Notes: generated from the letters alone by a model not told the origin. DNA of 64,000 nt from Bartonella callosciuri (GCF_014203215.1 NZ_JACHIM010000001.1:1-64000), one strand, 5' to 3'; counted from the stretch's first letter, positions 32,291 through 41,964 are shown. Program-made: numbers and translations.

Positions 32291-32373
32291 GTAACAAAAT
32301 CCACATTGAAGGTCAATTGCAGATATGCAAGTGGTTAGGTCAAGATGGTAATGATCTCTATAGAACAAATATA
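32291..32373 (+). pseudogene. Fossil partial copy of ssb
   Basis: This stretch closely matches the internal part of ssb at 32638-32717: it would read GNKIHIEGQLQICKWLGQDGNDLYRTNI against [28 protein letters not shown] in the intact gene. Upstream, 32245-32290 has weaker traces (a VIIF-like match to IVIF) with stops and shifts. It lacks a start, OB-fold N-terminus and acidic tail, so it cannot function. It looks like a tandem duplicate or replaced old copy caught between uvrA and ssb. Confidence 0.85.
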
Positions 32374-32416
32374 TAATAAAGATTATTTTGCGAATTAAAA
32401 TTTTGGAGTTTATGCA

Positions 32417-32935
32417 ATGGCTGGTAGCCTTAATAAAGTTATTTTGATTGGTAATCTTGGTGCGGATCCTGAAATCCGCCGTTTGAACTCTGGTGATCAA
32501 GTAGCAAATTTACGTATTGCTACTTCAGAAAGTTGGCGTGATCGTAATACAAATGAGCGAAAAGAACGAACCGAGTGGCATAATATTGTTATTTTTAACG
32601 AAAACCTTATCAAAGTTGTAGAGCAATATTTAAAAAAAGGCAGTAAAATCTACATTGAAGGTCAGTTACAGACACGCAAATGGCAAGATCAAAACGGCAA
32701 TGACCGTTATACAACAGAGATTGTTTTGCAAAAATACCGTGGTGAATTACAAATGCTTGATGGACGTGGAGCAGCTGGTGGGGAACAAATGCAAGGTGTA
32801 AATCAGACAGGTGGCAGTTATGCCAGTGGTGGTTTTGGTGATAGTAGTTCAAACCAGAAAAATGCTTTCGGGCAAAACAATAACCAATCAGAGGAAAGTT
32901 TTTCACATAAATTAGATGATGACGTTCCTTTTTAA
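32417..32935 (+). CDS. ssb: Single-stranded DNA-binding protein
   Basis: A 172-residue SSB. The OB fold spans about residues 1-112 ([41 protein letters not shown]); a Gly/Asn/Gln-rich linker leads to the acidic tip DDDVPF that recruits repair and replication partners. GGAG precedes the ATG. It is divergent from uvrA with a 340-bp gap that contains a decayed ssb piece. Confidence 0.97.
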   Translation: MAGSLNKVILIGNLGADPEIRRLNSGDQVANLRIATSESWRDRNTNERKERTEWHNIVIFNENLIKVVEQYLKKGSKIYIEGQLQTRKWQDQNGNDRYTTEIVLQKYRGELQMLDGRGAAGGEQMQGVNQTGGSYASGGFGDSSSNQKNAFGQNNNQSEESFSHKLDDDVPF

Positions 32936-33164
32936 TAGTCTTTAAGGGGCCCTATGATTATTACTTTGGGTGTTCTTTGTTTTAGGTTTTTAAATTTTAG
33001 CAAAGAGAGTTTTGTTCATTTTATCTATGATTTTTAACACAAATAAATAACATGTTGAAAATTATTGTTAAATTTCTTCCCTGTTATAAGAGAGAAATTA
33101 GCATTTTGATGTATTTTTCGATATACAAAGAGTAAAGTGATTCTTTTTTGAAAGTCTTGAAGTT

Positions 33165-35945
33165 GTGACCGATCTTACTCCACACTCAGAACGTGATGTG
33201 CTGACCGGTATTGAACCAATCAGTATTATTGATGAAATGCAACGCTCCTATCTCGATTATGCTATGAGCGTAATTGTTTCGCGTGCACTTCCGGATGTAC
33301 GTGATGGTCTTAAACCAGTTCATCGGCGTATTCTTCATGCCATGAATGAAATGGGGCTTTCTTTTAATAAGTCTTATCGTAAGTCTGCCGGGGTTGTTGG
33401 TGAGGTTATGGGGAAATTCCATCCCCATGGTGATGCCTCAATTTATGATGCTTTGGTGCGTATGGCACAGGATTTCTCTTTGAGAAATCCGTTGATTGAT
33501 GGTCAAGGAAATTTTGGCTCTGTTGATGGTGATCCGCCTGCAGCGATGCGCTATACAGAATGTCGTTTAGAAAAAGTTTCAGAAGAGCTTTTAGCTGATA
33601 TTGATAAAGAAACTGTTGATTTTCAGGACAATTATGATGGGCGTGAACGTGAACCGGTCGTCTTACCCGCACGGTTCCCTAATCTTTTGGTCAATGGGTC
33701 AGGTGGTATTGCTGTAGGAATGGCAACCAATATTCCTCCCCATAATCTTGGTGAAGTTGTTGATAGTTGTATCGCTTTGATTGATAATCCTGATATAACA
33801 CTTGATAAGATCATTGAAATTATTCCTGGTCCTGATTTCCCCACCGGTGGTATTATTCTTGGTCATTCCGGTGTCCGTTCGGCTTATGAAACGGGACGCG
33901 GTTCAATTATTATGCGTGCTAAGGTCGATATTGAAGAAATTCGCAATGGTCGACAGGCAATTATTGTGAGTGAGATACCTTATCAAGTTAATAAAGCAAC
34001 GATGATTGAGAAAATGGCTGAATTGGTGCGCGATAAACGCATCGAAGGGATTTCTGATTTGCGTGATGAATCTGATCGTGATGGATATCGTGTCGTTATT
34101 GAGCTGAAGAAAGATGTTGTTGCGGAAGTTGTTTTGAACCAATTATATCGTTATACGCCACTGCAAACTTCCTTTGGTTGTAATATGGTTGCGTTGAACG
34201 GTGGAAAACCTGAGCAGATGTCGTTGCTTGATATGCTTCGTGCATTTGTTTCTTTCCGGGAAGAAGTTGTAAGTCGGCGAACAAAATATCTTTTGCGTAA
34301 AGCACGTGAGCGTGCCCATGTTTTGGTTGGTCTTGCACTTGCTGTTGCAAATATTGATGAAATTATAGCCCTCATTCGTAAAGCTCCTGATCCACAGACA
34401 GCGCGTGCACAATTAATGGAATGGCGCTGGCCGGCTACTGATGTAGCGCCTTTGATTAAACTTATTGATGACCCCCGCCATATTATTCACGAGGATAGTA
34501 CTTATAATTTATCTGAAGAGCAGGCGCGTGCTATTTTAGAATTGCGCTTGCAAAAGTTAACGGCACTTGGGCGTGATGAAATTGCTGATGAATTGAATAA
34601 AATTGGAGTGGATATTACCGATTACCTTGGTATTTTGGCGTCCCGTTCGCGTATTATGAGTATTGTTAAGGATGAGCTAAGAGCTCTTCGCGAGGAATTT
34701 GCAACGCCCCGACGCACTGTCTTTGGTTTTGGTAGTGCTGAGATGGATAGTGAAGATCTGATCGCACCGGAAGATATGGTGGTAACGGTTAGTCATAGTG
34801 GCTATATTAAACGGGTACCTCTCAATACATACCGTGCGCAGCGCCGCGGTGGTAAGGGGCGTTCTGGTATGTCAACGAAAGATGAGGATTTTGTAACGCG
34901 ATTGTTTGTGGTTAATACACACACACCGGTTCTTTTCTTTTCTTCGCGTGGGATTGTTTATAAGGAAAAAGTTTGGCGTTTGCCTATCGGTACCCCGCAA
35001 TCGCGTGGGCGAGCTCTGATTAATCTGCTTCCCTTACAGCAAGGTGAGCGCATAACAACTATTATGCCCTTACCAGAAGATGAAGCGCGTTGTAGTGCAT
35101 TGGATATTATGTTTGCAACCACCCGTGGAACTGTGCGTCGTAATAAGTTATCAGATTTTGTTCAGGTTAATCGTAATGGCAAAATTGCAATGAAACTTGA
35201 TGAAGAAGGAGATGAAATTCTTTCTGTTGAAACCTGTACAGAGCAGGATGATGTTGTTCTGACAACGGCTAATGGACAATGTATTCGTTTTCCAGTTGTT
35301 GAGGTTCGTGTTTTTGCAGGACGTAATTCAGTAGGGGTCCGTGGTATCAATTTAGCTCATGGTGATAAAGTCATTTCGATGACACTCTTAAAGCATGTTG
35401 AAGCAACATCGGTTGAGCGTTCTGCTTACGTTAAACGTGTGATTAATGAACGGCGTGCTGCTGGTGTTGATGCTGAAGATATTCTGTCTCTTGACGAAGA
35501 AGATGGAGGAATAGGGACAGAGTTGACAGAGGAGCGCTATGCAGAACTTCATGCGCGCGAACAGATGCTTTTAACAGTGAGTGAGTTTGGTTATGGGAAA
35601 CGATCTTCCTCGTATGAGTTCCGGATTTCGGGACGTGGTGGGAAAGGGATTCGTGCAACAGATCCATCTAAGACAGTTGAAATTGGCAAATTAGTGGCGG
35701 CTTTTCCGGTGAAGGCACAAGATCAAATTATGCTGGTATCCGATGGGGGGCAGCTTATTCGTGTCCCTGTTGATGGTATTCGTGTAGCTGGTCGTTCGAC
35801 TAAAGGGGTGACAATTTTCAATACAGCTGAAGGTGAAAAAGTCGTATCGGTTGAGCGTATTTCTGAATCTGAAGAGGATGATAGCCAATTAGATGGTGAA
35901 TCTGGAAAACATTCTGATACGGTTGATGTGAACGAAGACAAATAA
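33165..35945 (+). CDS. gyrA: DNA gyrase subunit A
   Basis: A 926-residue GyrA, about 50 longer than the E. coli protein. The catalytic Tyr is Tyr130 ([10 protein letters not shown]). The quinolone-determining region reads [15 protein letters not shown]: Ala91 replaces the Ser83 of E. coli, while Asp95 (E. coli Asp87) is kept. The beta-pinwheel C-terminal domain has the GyrA box QRRGGKG and ends in an acidic tail (SESEEDDSQ). Start is GTG ([11 protein letters not shown]). coaD follows after 26 bp and is probably cotranscribed. Confidence 0.97.
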   Translation: MTDLTPHSERDVLTGIEPISIIDEMQRSYLDYAMSVIVSRALPDVRDGLKPVHRRILHAMNEMGLSFNKSYRKSAGVVGEVMGKFHPHGDASIYDALVRMAQDFSLRNPLIDGQGNFGSVDGDPPAAMRYTECRLEKVSEELLADIDKETVDFQDNYDGREREPVVLPARFPNLLVNGSGGIAVGMATNIPPHNLGEVVDSCIALIDNPDITLDKIIEIIPGPDFPTGGIILGHSGVRSAYETGRGSIIMRAKVDIEEIRNGRQAIIVSEIPYQVNKATMIEKMAELVRDKRIEGISDLRDESDRDGYRVVIELKKDVVAEVVLNQLYRYTPLQTSFGCNMVALNGGKPEQMSLLDMLRAFVSFREEVVSRRTKYLLRKARERAHVLVGLALAVANIDEIIALIRKAPDPQTARAQLMEWRWPATDVAPLIKLIDDPRHIIHEDSTYNLSEEQARAILELRLQKLTALGRDEIADELNKIGVDITDYLGILASRSRIMSIVKDELRALREEFATPRRTVFGFGSAEMDSEDLIAPEDMVVTVSHSGYIKRVPLNTYRAQRRGGKGRSGMSTKDEDFVTRLFVVNTHTPVLFFSSRGIVYKEKVWRLPIGTPQSRGRALINLLPLQQGERITTIMPLPEDEARCSALDIMFATTRGTVRRNKLSDFVQVNRNGKIAMKLDEEGDEILSVETCTEQDDVVLTTANGQCIRFPVVEVRVFAGRNSVGVRGINLAHGDKVISMTLLKHVEATSVERSAYVKRVINERRAAGVDAEDILSLDEEDGGIGTELTEERYAELHAREQMLLTVSEFGYGKRSSSYEFRISGRGGKGIRATDPSKTVEIGKLVAAFPVKAQDQIMLVSDGGQLIRVPVDGIRVAGRSTKGVTIFNTAEGEKVVSVERISESEEDDSQLDGESGKHSDTVDVNEDK

Positions 35946-35971
35946 TTTTGAAGGGTATGCGGAGTAAAATA

Positions 35972-36466
35972 ATGAAAATCGCTCTTTATGCGGGTTCCTT
36001 CGATCCTCTTACAAATGGTCATCTTGATGTTTTGCGAGGCAGTTTCGTTTTGGCTGATAAGGTGGTTGTGGCTATAGGTCGACAAGCTAAAAAAGAACCA
36101 CTTTTTAGTTTTGAAGAGCGTGTTAATTTGATTGCCCAGGTAGGAAAAGAGTTATTAAATATAAATCCGGATCAATTGCAGGTTATCTCGTTTGATACTC
36201 TTTTGATTGATAAGGCTCGTGAAATTGGTGCTTCACTTCTTATTCGCGGGTTACGTGATGGCACTGACCTTGATTATGAAATGCAAATGGCGGGAATGAA
36301 CAGTATTATGGCTCCTGAATTACAAACTGTTTTTTTACCGGCGAGCGTTTCTGGGCGTGCAATAACTTCCACATTGGTGCGCCAGATTGCTGCTATGGGA
36401 GGTGATGTGGCACCCTTTGTACCTGCAAATGTTGCAAAAGCTTTGCGCTTAAAATTTCAATTTTAG
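35972..36466 (+). CDS. coaD: Phosphopantetheine adenylyltransferase
   Basis: A 164-residue enzyme for the penultimate step of coenzyme A synthesis. The nucleotidyltransferase motif is [14 protein letters not shown] at residues 9-22; [19 protein letters not shown] and [15 protein letters not shown] complete the site. The start ATG lies behind GGAG; in-frame TTG and ATG codons upstream add residues that relatives lack. It sits between gyrA and two cyclophilins, a common Rhizobiales order. Confidence 0.94.
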   Translation: MKIALYAGSFDPLTNGHLDVLRGSFVLADKVVVAIGRQAKKEPLFSFEERVNLIAQVGKELLNINPDQLQVISFDTLLIDKAREIGASLLIRGLRDGTDLDYEMQMAGMNSIMAPELQTVFLPASVSGRAITSTLVRQIAAMGGDVAPFVPANVAKALRLKFQF

Positions 36467-36478
36467 GGGAGAATGATT

Positions 36479-37072
36479 GTGTATCTTAGAATTTTTGCTG
36501 TTTTAACATGTATTTTTTGCTTTTTTTCTTTGGGTGCTGTAGCAAATAATTTTAATACCGCTGATGATTCTAACGTTCTTGTTTTATCTCTCAAAAATGG
36601 TGATGTAGTTATTCGTCTTCGTCCTGATTTGGCACCAAAGCATGTTGCACAAATCAAGAGGTTAACAAAGGAAGGTGCTTACAACAATGTTGTATTTCAC
36701 CGTGTTATTCCAGGTTTTATGGCACAGACTGGTGATGTAAAATTTGGAAAAAAGGACAGTCCAGATTTTGATCTTAAGCGCGTTGGTATGGGAGGCTCAA
36801 ATTATCCCAATATATCGGCGGAGTTTTCAAAGCAGCCATTTAAGCGTGGTACCGTTGGAATGGCACGTTCACAAGATCCAAATTCCGCTAATTCTCAATT
36901 TTTTATTTGTTTTGATGATACCGCCTTTTTAAATGGTCAGTATACTGTTGTTGGGGAAGTCATAAAAGGAATGGATGTTGTTGATAAAATAAAAAAAGGC
37001 ACTACACGTAATAATGGATCTGTAAAAAATCCCGATGTTATTAATACTGCCGCTTTGCAAGATGATAGATGA
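36479..37072 (+). CDS. Periplasmic cyclophilin-type peptidyl-prolyl isomerase
   Basis: A 197-residue cyclophilin with an N-terminal signal peptide (YLRIFAVLTCIFCFFSLGAVA), so it probably folds proteins in the periplasm. The active-site motifs FHRVIPGFMAQTGD and SANSQFFICF are intact. I take the GTG start, seven bases after AGGGGAG; the ATG six bases earlier is only one base from that site. A nearly identical fold encoded without a signal follows 19 bp later, so the pair arose by duplication. Confidence 0.9.
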   Translation: MYLRIFAVLTCIFCFFSLGAVANNFNTADDSNVLVLSLKNGDVVIRLRPDLAPKHVAQIKRLTKEGAYNNVVFHRVIPGFMAQTGDVKFGKKDSPDFDLKRVGMGGSNYPNISAEFSKQPFKRGTVGMARSQDPNSANSQFFICFDDTAFLNGQYTVVGEVIKGMDVVDKIKKGTTRNNGSVKNPDVINTAALQDDR

Positions 37073-37091
37073 ATCAAAGGAGTTTAGCCAT

Positions 37092-37604
37092 ATGGCCAAG
37101 ACTAAGAATCTAGAGAATACCTTAATTCTTGAAACAACGAAGGGCAGAGTTGCTATTGAACTTTTTGCTGAGTTAGCACCTGGTCATGTTGCACGTATTA
37201 AGGAACTTGTACGTGAAGGTGCTTATGATAACGTGATTTTTCATCGTGTTATTGATGGTTTTATGGCACAAACCGGTGATGTAGAATTTGGAAAAAAGGA
37301 TGCTGAAAAATTTAATTTATCGCGTGCGGGTATGGGTGGTTCACAGAAGCCGAATTTGACAGCAGAGTTTTCGAATCTTTCTCATAAGCGTGGTACAGTT
37401 TCTATGGCGCGTAGTCAGAATCCCAATTCTGCTAATTCACAATTTTTTATTTGCTTTGCTGATGCTCCTTGGCTTGATCGTCAATATTCCATATGGGGGC
37501 AAGTTATTGAAGGTATGGAAAATGTTGACCAAATTAAGCGTGGTGAGCCTGTTGTAGATCCTGATACAATTATTAAAGCTACAATTGCTGCGGATGCACA
37601 ATAG
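37092..37604 (+). CDS. ppiB: Cytoplasmic cyclophilin-type peptidyl-prolyl isomerase
   Basis: A 170-residue cyclophilin without a signal peptide, hence cytoplasmic. FHRVIDGFMAQTGD and the substrate-site NPNSANSQFFICFADAPWLD are conserved. The start MAKTKNLENTLILET follows AAGGAG by nine bases; the frame is open upstream but overlaps the previous gene. It is the last gene before a 1.28-kb gap, where related alphaproteobacteria have queA. Confidence 0.92.
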   Translation: MAKTKNLENTLILETTKGRVAIELFAELAPGHVARIKELVREGAYDNVIFHRVIDGFMAQTGDVEFGKKDAEKFNLSRAGMGGSQKPNLTAEFSNLSHKRGTVSMARSQNPNSANSQFFICFADAPWLDRQYSIWGQVIEGMENVDQIKRGEPVVDPDTIIKATIAADAQ

Positions 37605-38883
37605 AATAATTATATCAGTTTTAATCGTAATATTATCAAGTGAAGATATTTCCGTCTGCTTCTTGTTTTGAGTGCGATGAAGGGTAATTTATTGTGGCTT
37701 TTATTCATACGAAAATTCAATTGTTATGGGTCGTTTTTTGCATTAAGATTTTTTGCTTTTAGGTACAATAGGTTTATGGCATGTTATCTGCCTATTTGTC
37801 TGCCTATTATTGGCAAATGTCATTTGCCAAATAGGACATTATGCTCAAGTTTTTGTGCTTGTATTATAATACGGTTTATTCCCACACTTCTCTTTATAAT
37901 CGTTGGGATAGCAAGAACCTTAAGCGTATTTATATGAATCAGGTATCTACTCTTAGGAGAAGTATCACTTTGGGCAATCTTTTTATCTTTTAATGTTGTA
38001 TCTGGGAGCTAAGTGTGTTGCGCATTGGGGAATATATGAGTTTTTTTATTTGTCTGAGTTCTCTGTTTACGCAAGTGACATTTTAGAGATTTCACTTGTC
38101 ACGTGCGATAAGCTTGCATTGAGGTTTGCTTGTTTGGATGAAAAGATTATTTTGCTTTGGGTTGTTCAAAAGTGTATATAAGAAAGGATTTTTATGTCCG
38201 TCTCTTTTGAAGATTTTTGATGACGGAAAGATATAAATTTAAATATTATAGAGATCACTAGAGTATATGAATGCTTTTGATGTTCACTGTGATACGCTAT
38301 TTAAATGTGCATATTTCTATTCTCATATTATTATGAAAGTGTGTTTAAGAGCTTGAAAGCAAAAATGTAAAGCTCCTTTTTACTTGTGAGACAAGTGATA
38401 AAATATACTCTACTGATTTGTATTTTATTAGAAAATTACAGGACAGCTTTAGACTGGTTATATTTCAATAGAGACATAAAAATTTTTTATCTGTGAAAGT
38501 AAACATATTTGAGGCTCTGTATTTAGAGGTTTCTTCTCTTACTGCAAAACTCTCTCGGCATTACAGGGAGTGAAAGTATATACGAATATGGTCGTTGTTA
38601 TTAAAAAGCAGCCTCATAGTTTTTGAAAACTGTGGTGAGTAAGGAAAGCTTTTTAAGATATTATGTTAAAAGGTATTCTTAGTATTTTTGTGAAATGAGA
38701 TTATCATTTTAACTGTAGTCATTGCTTAGTCACAAAACTGTATTTATTTCGTTTAATTTTTTATTCTAATGGCAATATTTAGCGAATCGAGAATCAATCC
38801 ATAAAATTTATGATATTGCTGGCAAGAGAAGTTTCTCTTTTCTTTCTATAGCTTTATGAATTTATGAAATCAAAAAGACGAGA
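37605..38883 (+). other. 1.28-kb gene-free gap between ppiB and tgt (expected site of queA)
   Basis: Only short frames with odd composition occur here; none resembles a known protein, and I could not find QueA remnants by eye in any frame. Visible structure: a strong inverted repeat at 37803-37835, two direct copies of CTGCCTATT just before it, and AAGAGA (38824-38829) pairing with TCTCTT (38834-38839) just upstream of tgt. The gap is about the size of a queA gene (near 1.1 kb), which sits between ppiB and tgt in Rhizobiales relatives. Confidence 0.6.
37803..37835. repeat. Inverted repeat downstream of ppiB
   Basis: TTGGCAAATG (37810-37819), one central T, then CATTTGCCAA (37821-37830) make a perfect 21-bp palindrome. 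Outer CCTAT and ATAGG lengthen the stem to 15 pairs with a two-base bulge. No T run follows directly. It could be an operator, an extruding stem, or a terminator of the gyrA-coaD-ppi transcript working with another factor. Confidence 0.6.
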
Positions 38884-40005
38884 ATGATGATAAAGACATT
38901 TCATTATAGGAAAATTGCTCAAGATGGCTATGCGCGTCGTGGCGAAATCATAACGAGTCGTGGGTGTGTCCGCACACCCGCATTTATGCCAGTTGGGACG
39001 GCAGGAACCGTTAAGGCTATGTATATGGATCAGATCCGTGCTCTTGGAGCAGATATCATTTTGGGTAATACTTATCATTTAATGTTGCGTCCGGGGGCAG
39101 AGCGTGTTGCGCGTTTAGGGGGCTTACATGAATTTTCACGCTGGTTTGGACCTATTTTAACCGATTCTGGTGGATTTCAGGTTATGTCATTGGCGGGAAT
39201 CCGTAAAATTACAGAACAAGGTGTAATTTTTCGCTCTTATATTAATGGAGCGTACTATGAAATGAGTCCAGAGCGCTCTATTGAAATTCAAGGGCTTCTT
39301 AATGCGGATATCCAGATGCAACTGGATCAATGTATCGCATTACCTGCAAGTGAAAAAGAAATAGAAGCTGCTATGGAACTTTCATTGCGGTGGGCACAGC
39401 GTTGTAAAACAGCTTTTGGTGATCAGCCAGACAAAGCACTTTTTGGTATTGTTCAAGGCGGTGATAATATGAAATTGCGTGAACGTTCTGCCAAAGCATT
39501 AAAAGAGATGGATTTGAAGGGCTATGCTATTGGAGGGCTTGCAGTTGGTGAACCGCAGAGTGTTATGACAGCCATATTGGATGCTACTTGTCCGATTTTG
39601 CCAGAGGATAAGCCGCGTTATCTCATGGGGGTAGGAACACCTGATGATATTTTAAAGAGTGTTGCTCGCGGTATTGATATGTTTGACTGTGTGATGCCAA
39701 CACGTGCGGGACGTCATGGTTTAGCTTTTACACGCTTTGGGAGAATTAATTTGCGTAATGCACGTTATGCAGAAGATCCATATCCTCTTGATCCACAGTC
39801 GCTTTGTCCTGCTACATCTGATTATAGTTGTGCTTATTTGTATCATTTGATCAAATCTGGTGAATCTCTTGGTGGTATGTTGTTGACTTGGAATAATCTC
39901 TTTTATTATCAGAATCTTATGCAAGGAATTCGTGATGCCATTGAAGAAGGATGTTATGCTGACTTTTGCGCTGAAACTCGTGCTTTGTGGATGCAGGGAC
40001 GCTAA
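38884..40005 (+). CDS. tgt: tRNA-guanine transglycosylase with degenerate zinc site
   Basis: A 373-residue bacterial-type TGT that swaps guanine-34 for a queuosine precursor in GUN-anticodon tRNAs. Catalytic Asp94 (LTDSGGFQ), Asp148 (LDQC) and Asp268 (MFDCVMPTRAGRHG) are present, and the pocket keeps Cys150 and GGLAVGE, the preQ1-type signature. The zinc site is unusual: where E. coli has Cys302, Cys304, Cys307 and His333, this protein has Ser306, Cys308, Thr311 and Asn337. The Shine-Dalgarno is weak; the second ATG, three bases on, is an equal candidate start. Confidence 0.93.
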   Translation: MMIKTFHYRKIAQDGYARRGEIITSRGCVRTPAFMPVGTAGTVKAMYMDQIRALGADIILGNTYHLMLRPGAERVARLGGLHEFSRWFGPILTDSGGFQVMSLAGIRKITEQGVIFRSYINGAYYEMSPERSIEIQGLLNADIQMQLDQCIALPASEKEIEAAMELSLRWAQRCKTAFGDQPDKALFGIVQGGDNMKLRERSAKALKEMDLKGYAIGGLAVGEPQSVMTAILDATCPILPEDKPRYLMGVGTPDDILKSVARGIDMFDCVMPTRAGRHGLAFTRFGRINLRNARYAEDPYPLDPQSLCPATSDYSCAYLYHLIKSGESLGGMLLTWNNLFYYQNLMQGIRDAIEEGCYADFCAETRALWMQGR

Positions 40006-40723
40006 AATGTTAACCGTCATGCATAGTGGCTGTCTTTTTCATGTTGCCTAATTTATTTTGCACCAAAAGTTTTTGCTTAAAAATAAAATTAGAAATGCTT
40101 TTTAAAAGGATAAAATTATATTGAGCTAAAAGATGAATGCACAGTTTTATTGGTCTACATTCTCCTGCGATTGTAGTGATAAACAGAAACTGTTGACTCC
40201 GGTACGCGCTACCTGATCCGGAGAAAAACAGTTTTTCTGCTTCTGATGACTGTTTAGATCAACAATGTTAATGAGGCGTTAGCGAACTCTTAAAGAAGTA
40301 TGAAAATTGCGTTTTTATAGGGTATTTTTTATTTTTTTCGTTAAAAATGAAGCCTTAACGAAGGCTATCTCATTAAGGATGGTGGTGATTTAGTTTGAAT
40401 TAGAGATTTAGAAAATGCAAACGGTTAATATTTTAAAGTGCTGTGTTTATTTTTTCTAATAGCGATATTCTAATATAATTGAAGATTCATTGAAGTTACA
40501 TAATATTGCAGCTGCTATGCAGTTAAAAAATAAGTTTTATTTGTGAATAGACATTTTATTATGCCACTAAAAAGAAAAATAAAGGTGTTAGTCTTTTCAC
40601 TGTGGAAGATATTTTAATACTTCTTTGGAAATTCTTAGATAGAGATATAAGAAGATTCTTCTTTCACTTATACCATATTACAGATAGCTACAATTAAAGT
40701 GTCAATATGCAGAAACGCTAACA
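40006..40723 (+). other. Gene-free 718-bp spacer after tgt
   Basis: No coding frame could be supported on either strand. Apart from the bipartite hairpin at 40186-40236 it is plain AT-rich sequence with scattered short T runs. It must contain the promoter of the MFS gene that follows, but no clear -35/-10 pair was seen. Confidence 0.5.
40186..40236 (+). terminator. Bipartite hairpin downstream of tgt, possible terminator
   Basis: Outer arms AAACTGTT (40187-40194) and AACAGTTT (40227-40234) enclose inner arms CTCCGG (40197-40202) and CCGGAG (40218-40223) around a 15-base loop. The outer arm runs into five T. It is notably G+C-rich for this AT-rich gap. It lies 180 bp after the tgt stop, far for a terminator, so another structured RNA role is possible. 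Confidence 0.45.
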
Positions 40724-41923
40724 ATGAATAATTCTTATAGCCCCCCCCTTTTTGCATCAGAGATTGATTCGAAAACACGGTGTTTGGCAGTTTTAGCTCT
40801 TGCCGTGGGAAGTTTTGCTATTGGTACTGCAGAATTCGTTGCAATGGGACTACAGCCGGAGATGGCACGAAGCTCATCTGTTGATATTCCTACAGCGGGT
40901 CAATATATTTCTGCTTATGCATTGGGTGTTGTGATTGGAGCGCCTCTTTTAGCTATTGCAACAGCTAAGTTATCACGCAAAACTGTTTTGATAGGATTGA
41001 TGTTTTTTTATGCACTTGCAAATATTGCTAGTGCCTTTTTTTCTGATTTTAGCATATTGATAGGGTTGCGTTTTATCAGTGGTCTTCCACATGGTATCTA
41101 TTTCGGTCTTGCAACTATGGTTGCAGCTTCAATGGTGGAAATGAATGAACGTTCCAAAGCTGTTGGCTATGTTATGCTTGGTTTAACAATTGCGACCGTT
41201 TTGGGAGCACCCGGTGCAACCTGGATTGGTCAGCTTATTGGTTGGCAGATTGCTTTTATCCTTGTTGGCGCTATTGCTTTATTGTGTTGTTTGCTTGTTT
41301 GGAAGTTTTTGCCTTTTGATTTAAATCTTTTAAAAACAAGCCCTCTACGCGAATTGGGTGCGTTAAAACAAAAGCAAGTGTGGCTTCTTTTGACGATGGT
41401 TTCGGTTGGAGCATCAGGATTATTTTCTGTTTTTACTTATATTAAATCAACATTAATGCATATTGCTGGTGTTTCGCTTGATTGGGTGCCTTTTATTATG
41501 CCGTTAGTTGGGTTGGGGATGGTGGTTGGCAATCTTTTGGGGCCTAAGTTTGCGGCTAAATTCGGTATTTCACCAACGATATTTTTTTCTATGCTTTGGA
41601 GTACCTTTGTTTTTTTCCTTTTTTTCTTTTTATCCCATGCTCCGTTAACGGCCGCATTAGGATGTTTTTTTATTGGTACTTCTTTTGCAGCTATGCCTTC
41701 CATACAAACAAAAATTATGGATGTTGCTCTTCATGGGCAGGTTTTAGCGGGAGCATTAATGCAATCTGCTTTTAATATTGCAAATGCTCTTGGAGCAGAA
41801 TCTGGAGCATGGGTTTTAAAGTTGGGTTATAGTTACGAATATACTGCTGTTGTTGGGTGTGTTTTAACTCTGTGTGGATTACTGATTTTTTGCTTCTCAT
41901 GGTATGCAGAAGATTCTGATTAA
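40724..41923 (+). CDS. MFS efflux transporter, 12-helix DHA1 type
   Basis: A 399-residue inner-membrane protein with about 12 hydrophobic helices. The N-terminal half has the YdhP/AraJ-like signature SFAIGTAEFVAMGLQPEMA and a motif A-like loop after helix 2 (ATAKLSRKTVLIGLM), then RFISGLPHGIYFGLATMV; a helix-5 segment GLTIATVLGAPGATWIGQ resembles motif C of drug antiporters. Substrate unknown; sugar or drug efflux are the usual roles. It converges on a second MFS gene only 41 bp away. Confidence 0.85.
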   Translation: MNNSYSPPLFASEIDSKTRCLAVLALAVGSFAIGTAEFVAMGLQPEMARSSSVDIPTAGQYISAYALGVVIGAPLLAIATAKLSRKTVLIGLMFFYALANIASAFFSDFSILIGLRFISGLPHGIYFGLATMVAASMVEMNERSKAVGYVMLGLTIATVLGAPGATWIGQLIGWQIAFILVGAIALLCCLLVWKFLPFDLNLLKTSPLRELGALKQKQVWLLLTMVSVGASGLFSVFTYIKSTLMHIAGVSLDWVPFIMPLVGLGMVVGNLLGPKFAAKFGISPTIFFSMLWSTFVFFLFFFLSHAPLTAALGCFFIGTSFAAMPSIQTKIMDVALHGQVLAGALMQSAFNIANALGAESGAWVLKLGYSYEYTAVVGCVLTLCGLLIFCFSWYAEDSD

Positions 41924-41964
41924 CATTTCTTTTCGTTATTGAGAAAAAATATCTTTTTATTGCT

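Noticed and set aside
37668-37937. Plus-strand frame of 89 codons in the ppiB-tgt gap
   Set aside because: Phe/Cys/Arg-rich, no ribosome-binding site, no resemblance to QueA or any family I know; probably chance in AT-rich DNA.
37993-38181. Plus-strand frame of 62 codons in the ppiB-tgt gap
   Set aside because: No ribosome-binding site, no repeat or domain pattern, and it is not in the register of any other remnant.
38824-38883. Possible preQ1 riboswitch before tgt
   Set aside because: A short hairpin is present, but I could not find the conserved preQ1-I loop and A-rich tail pattern.
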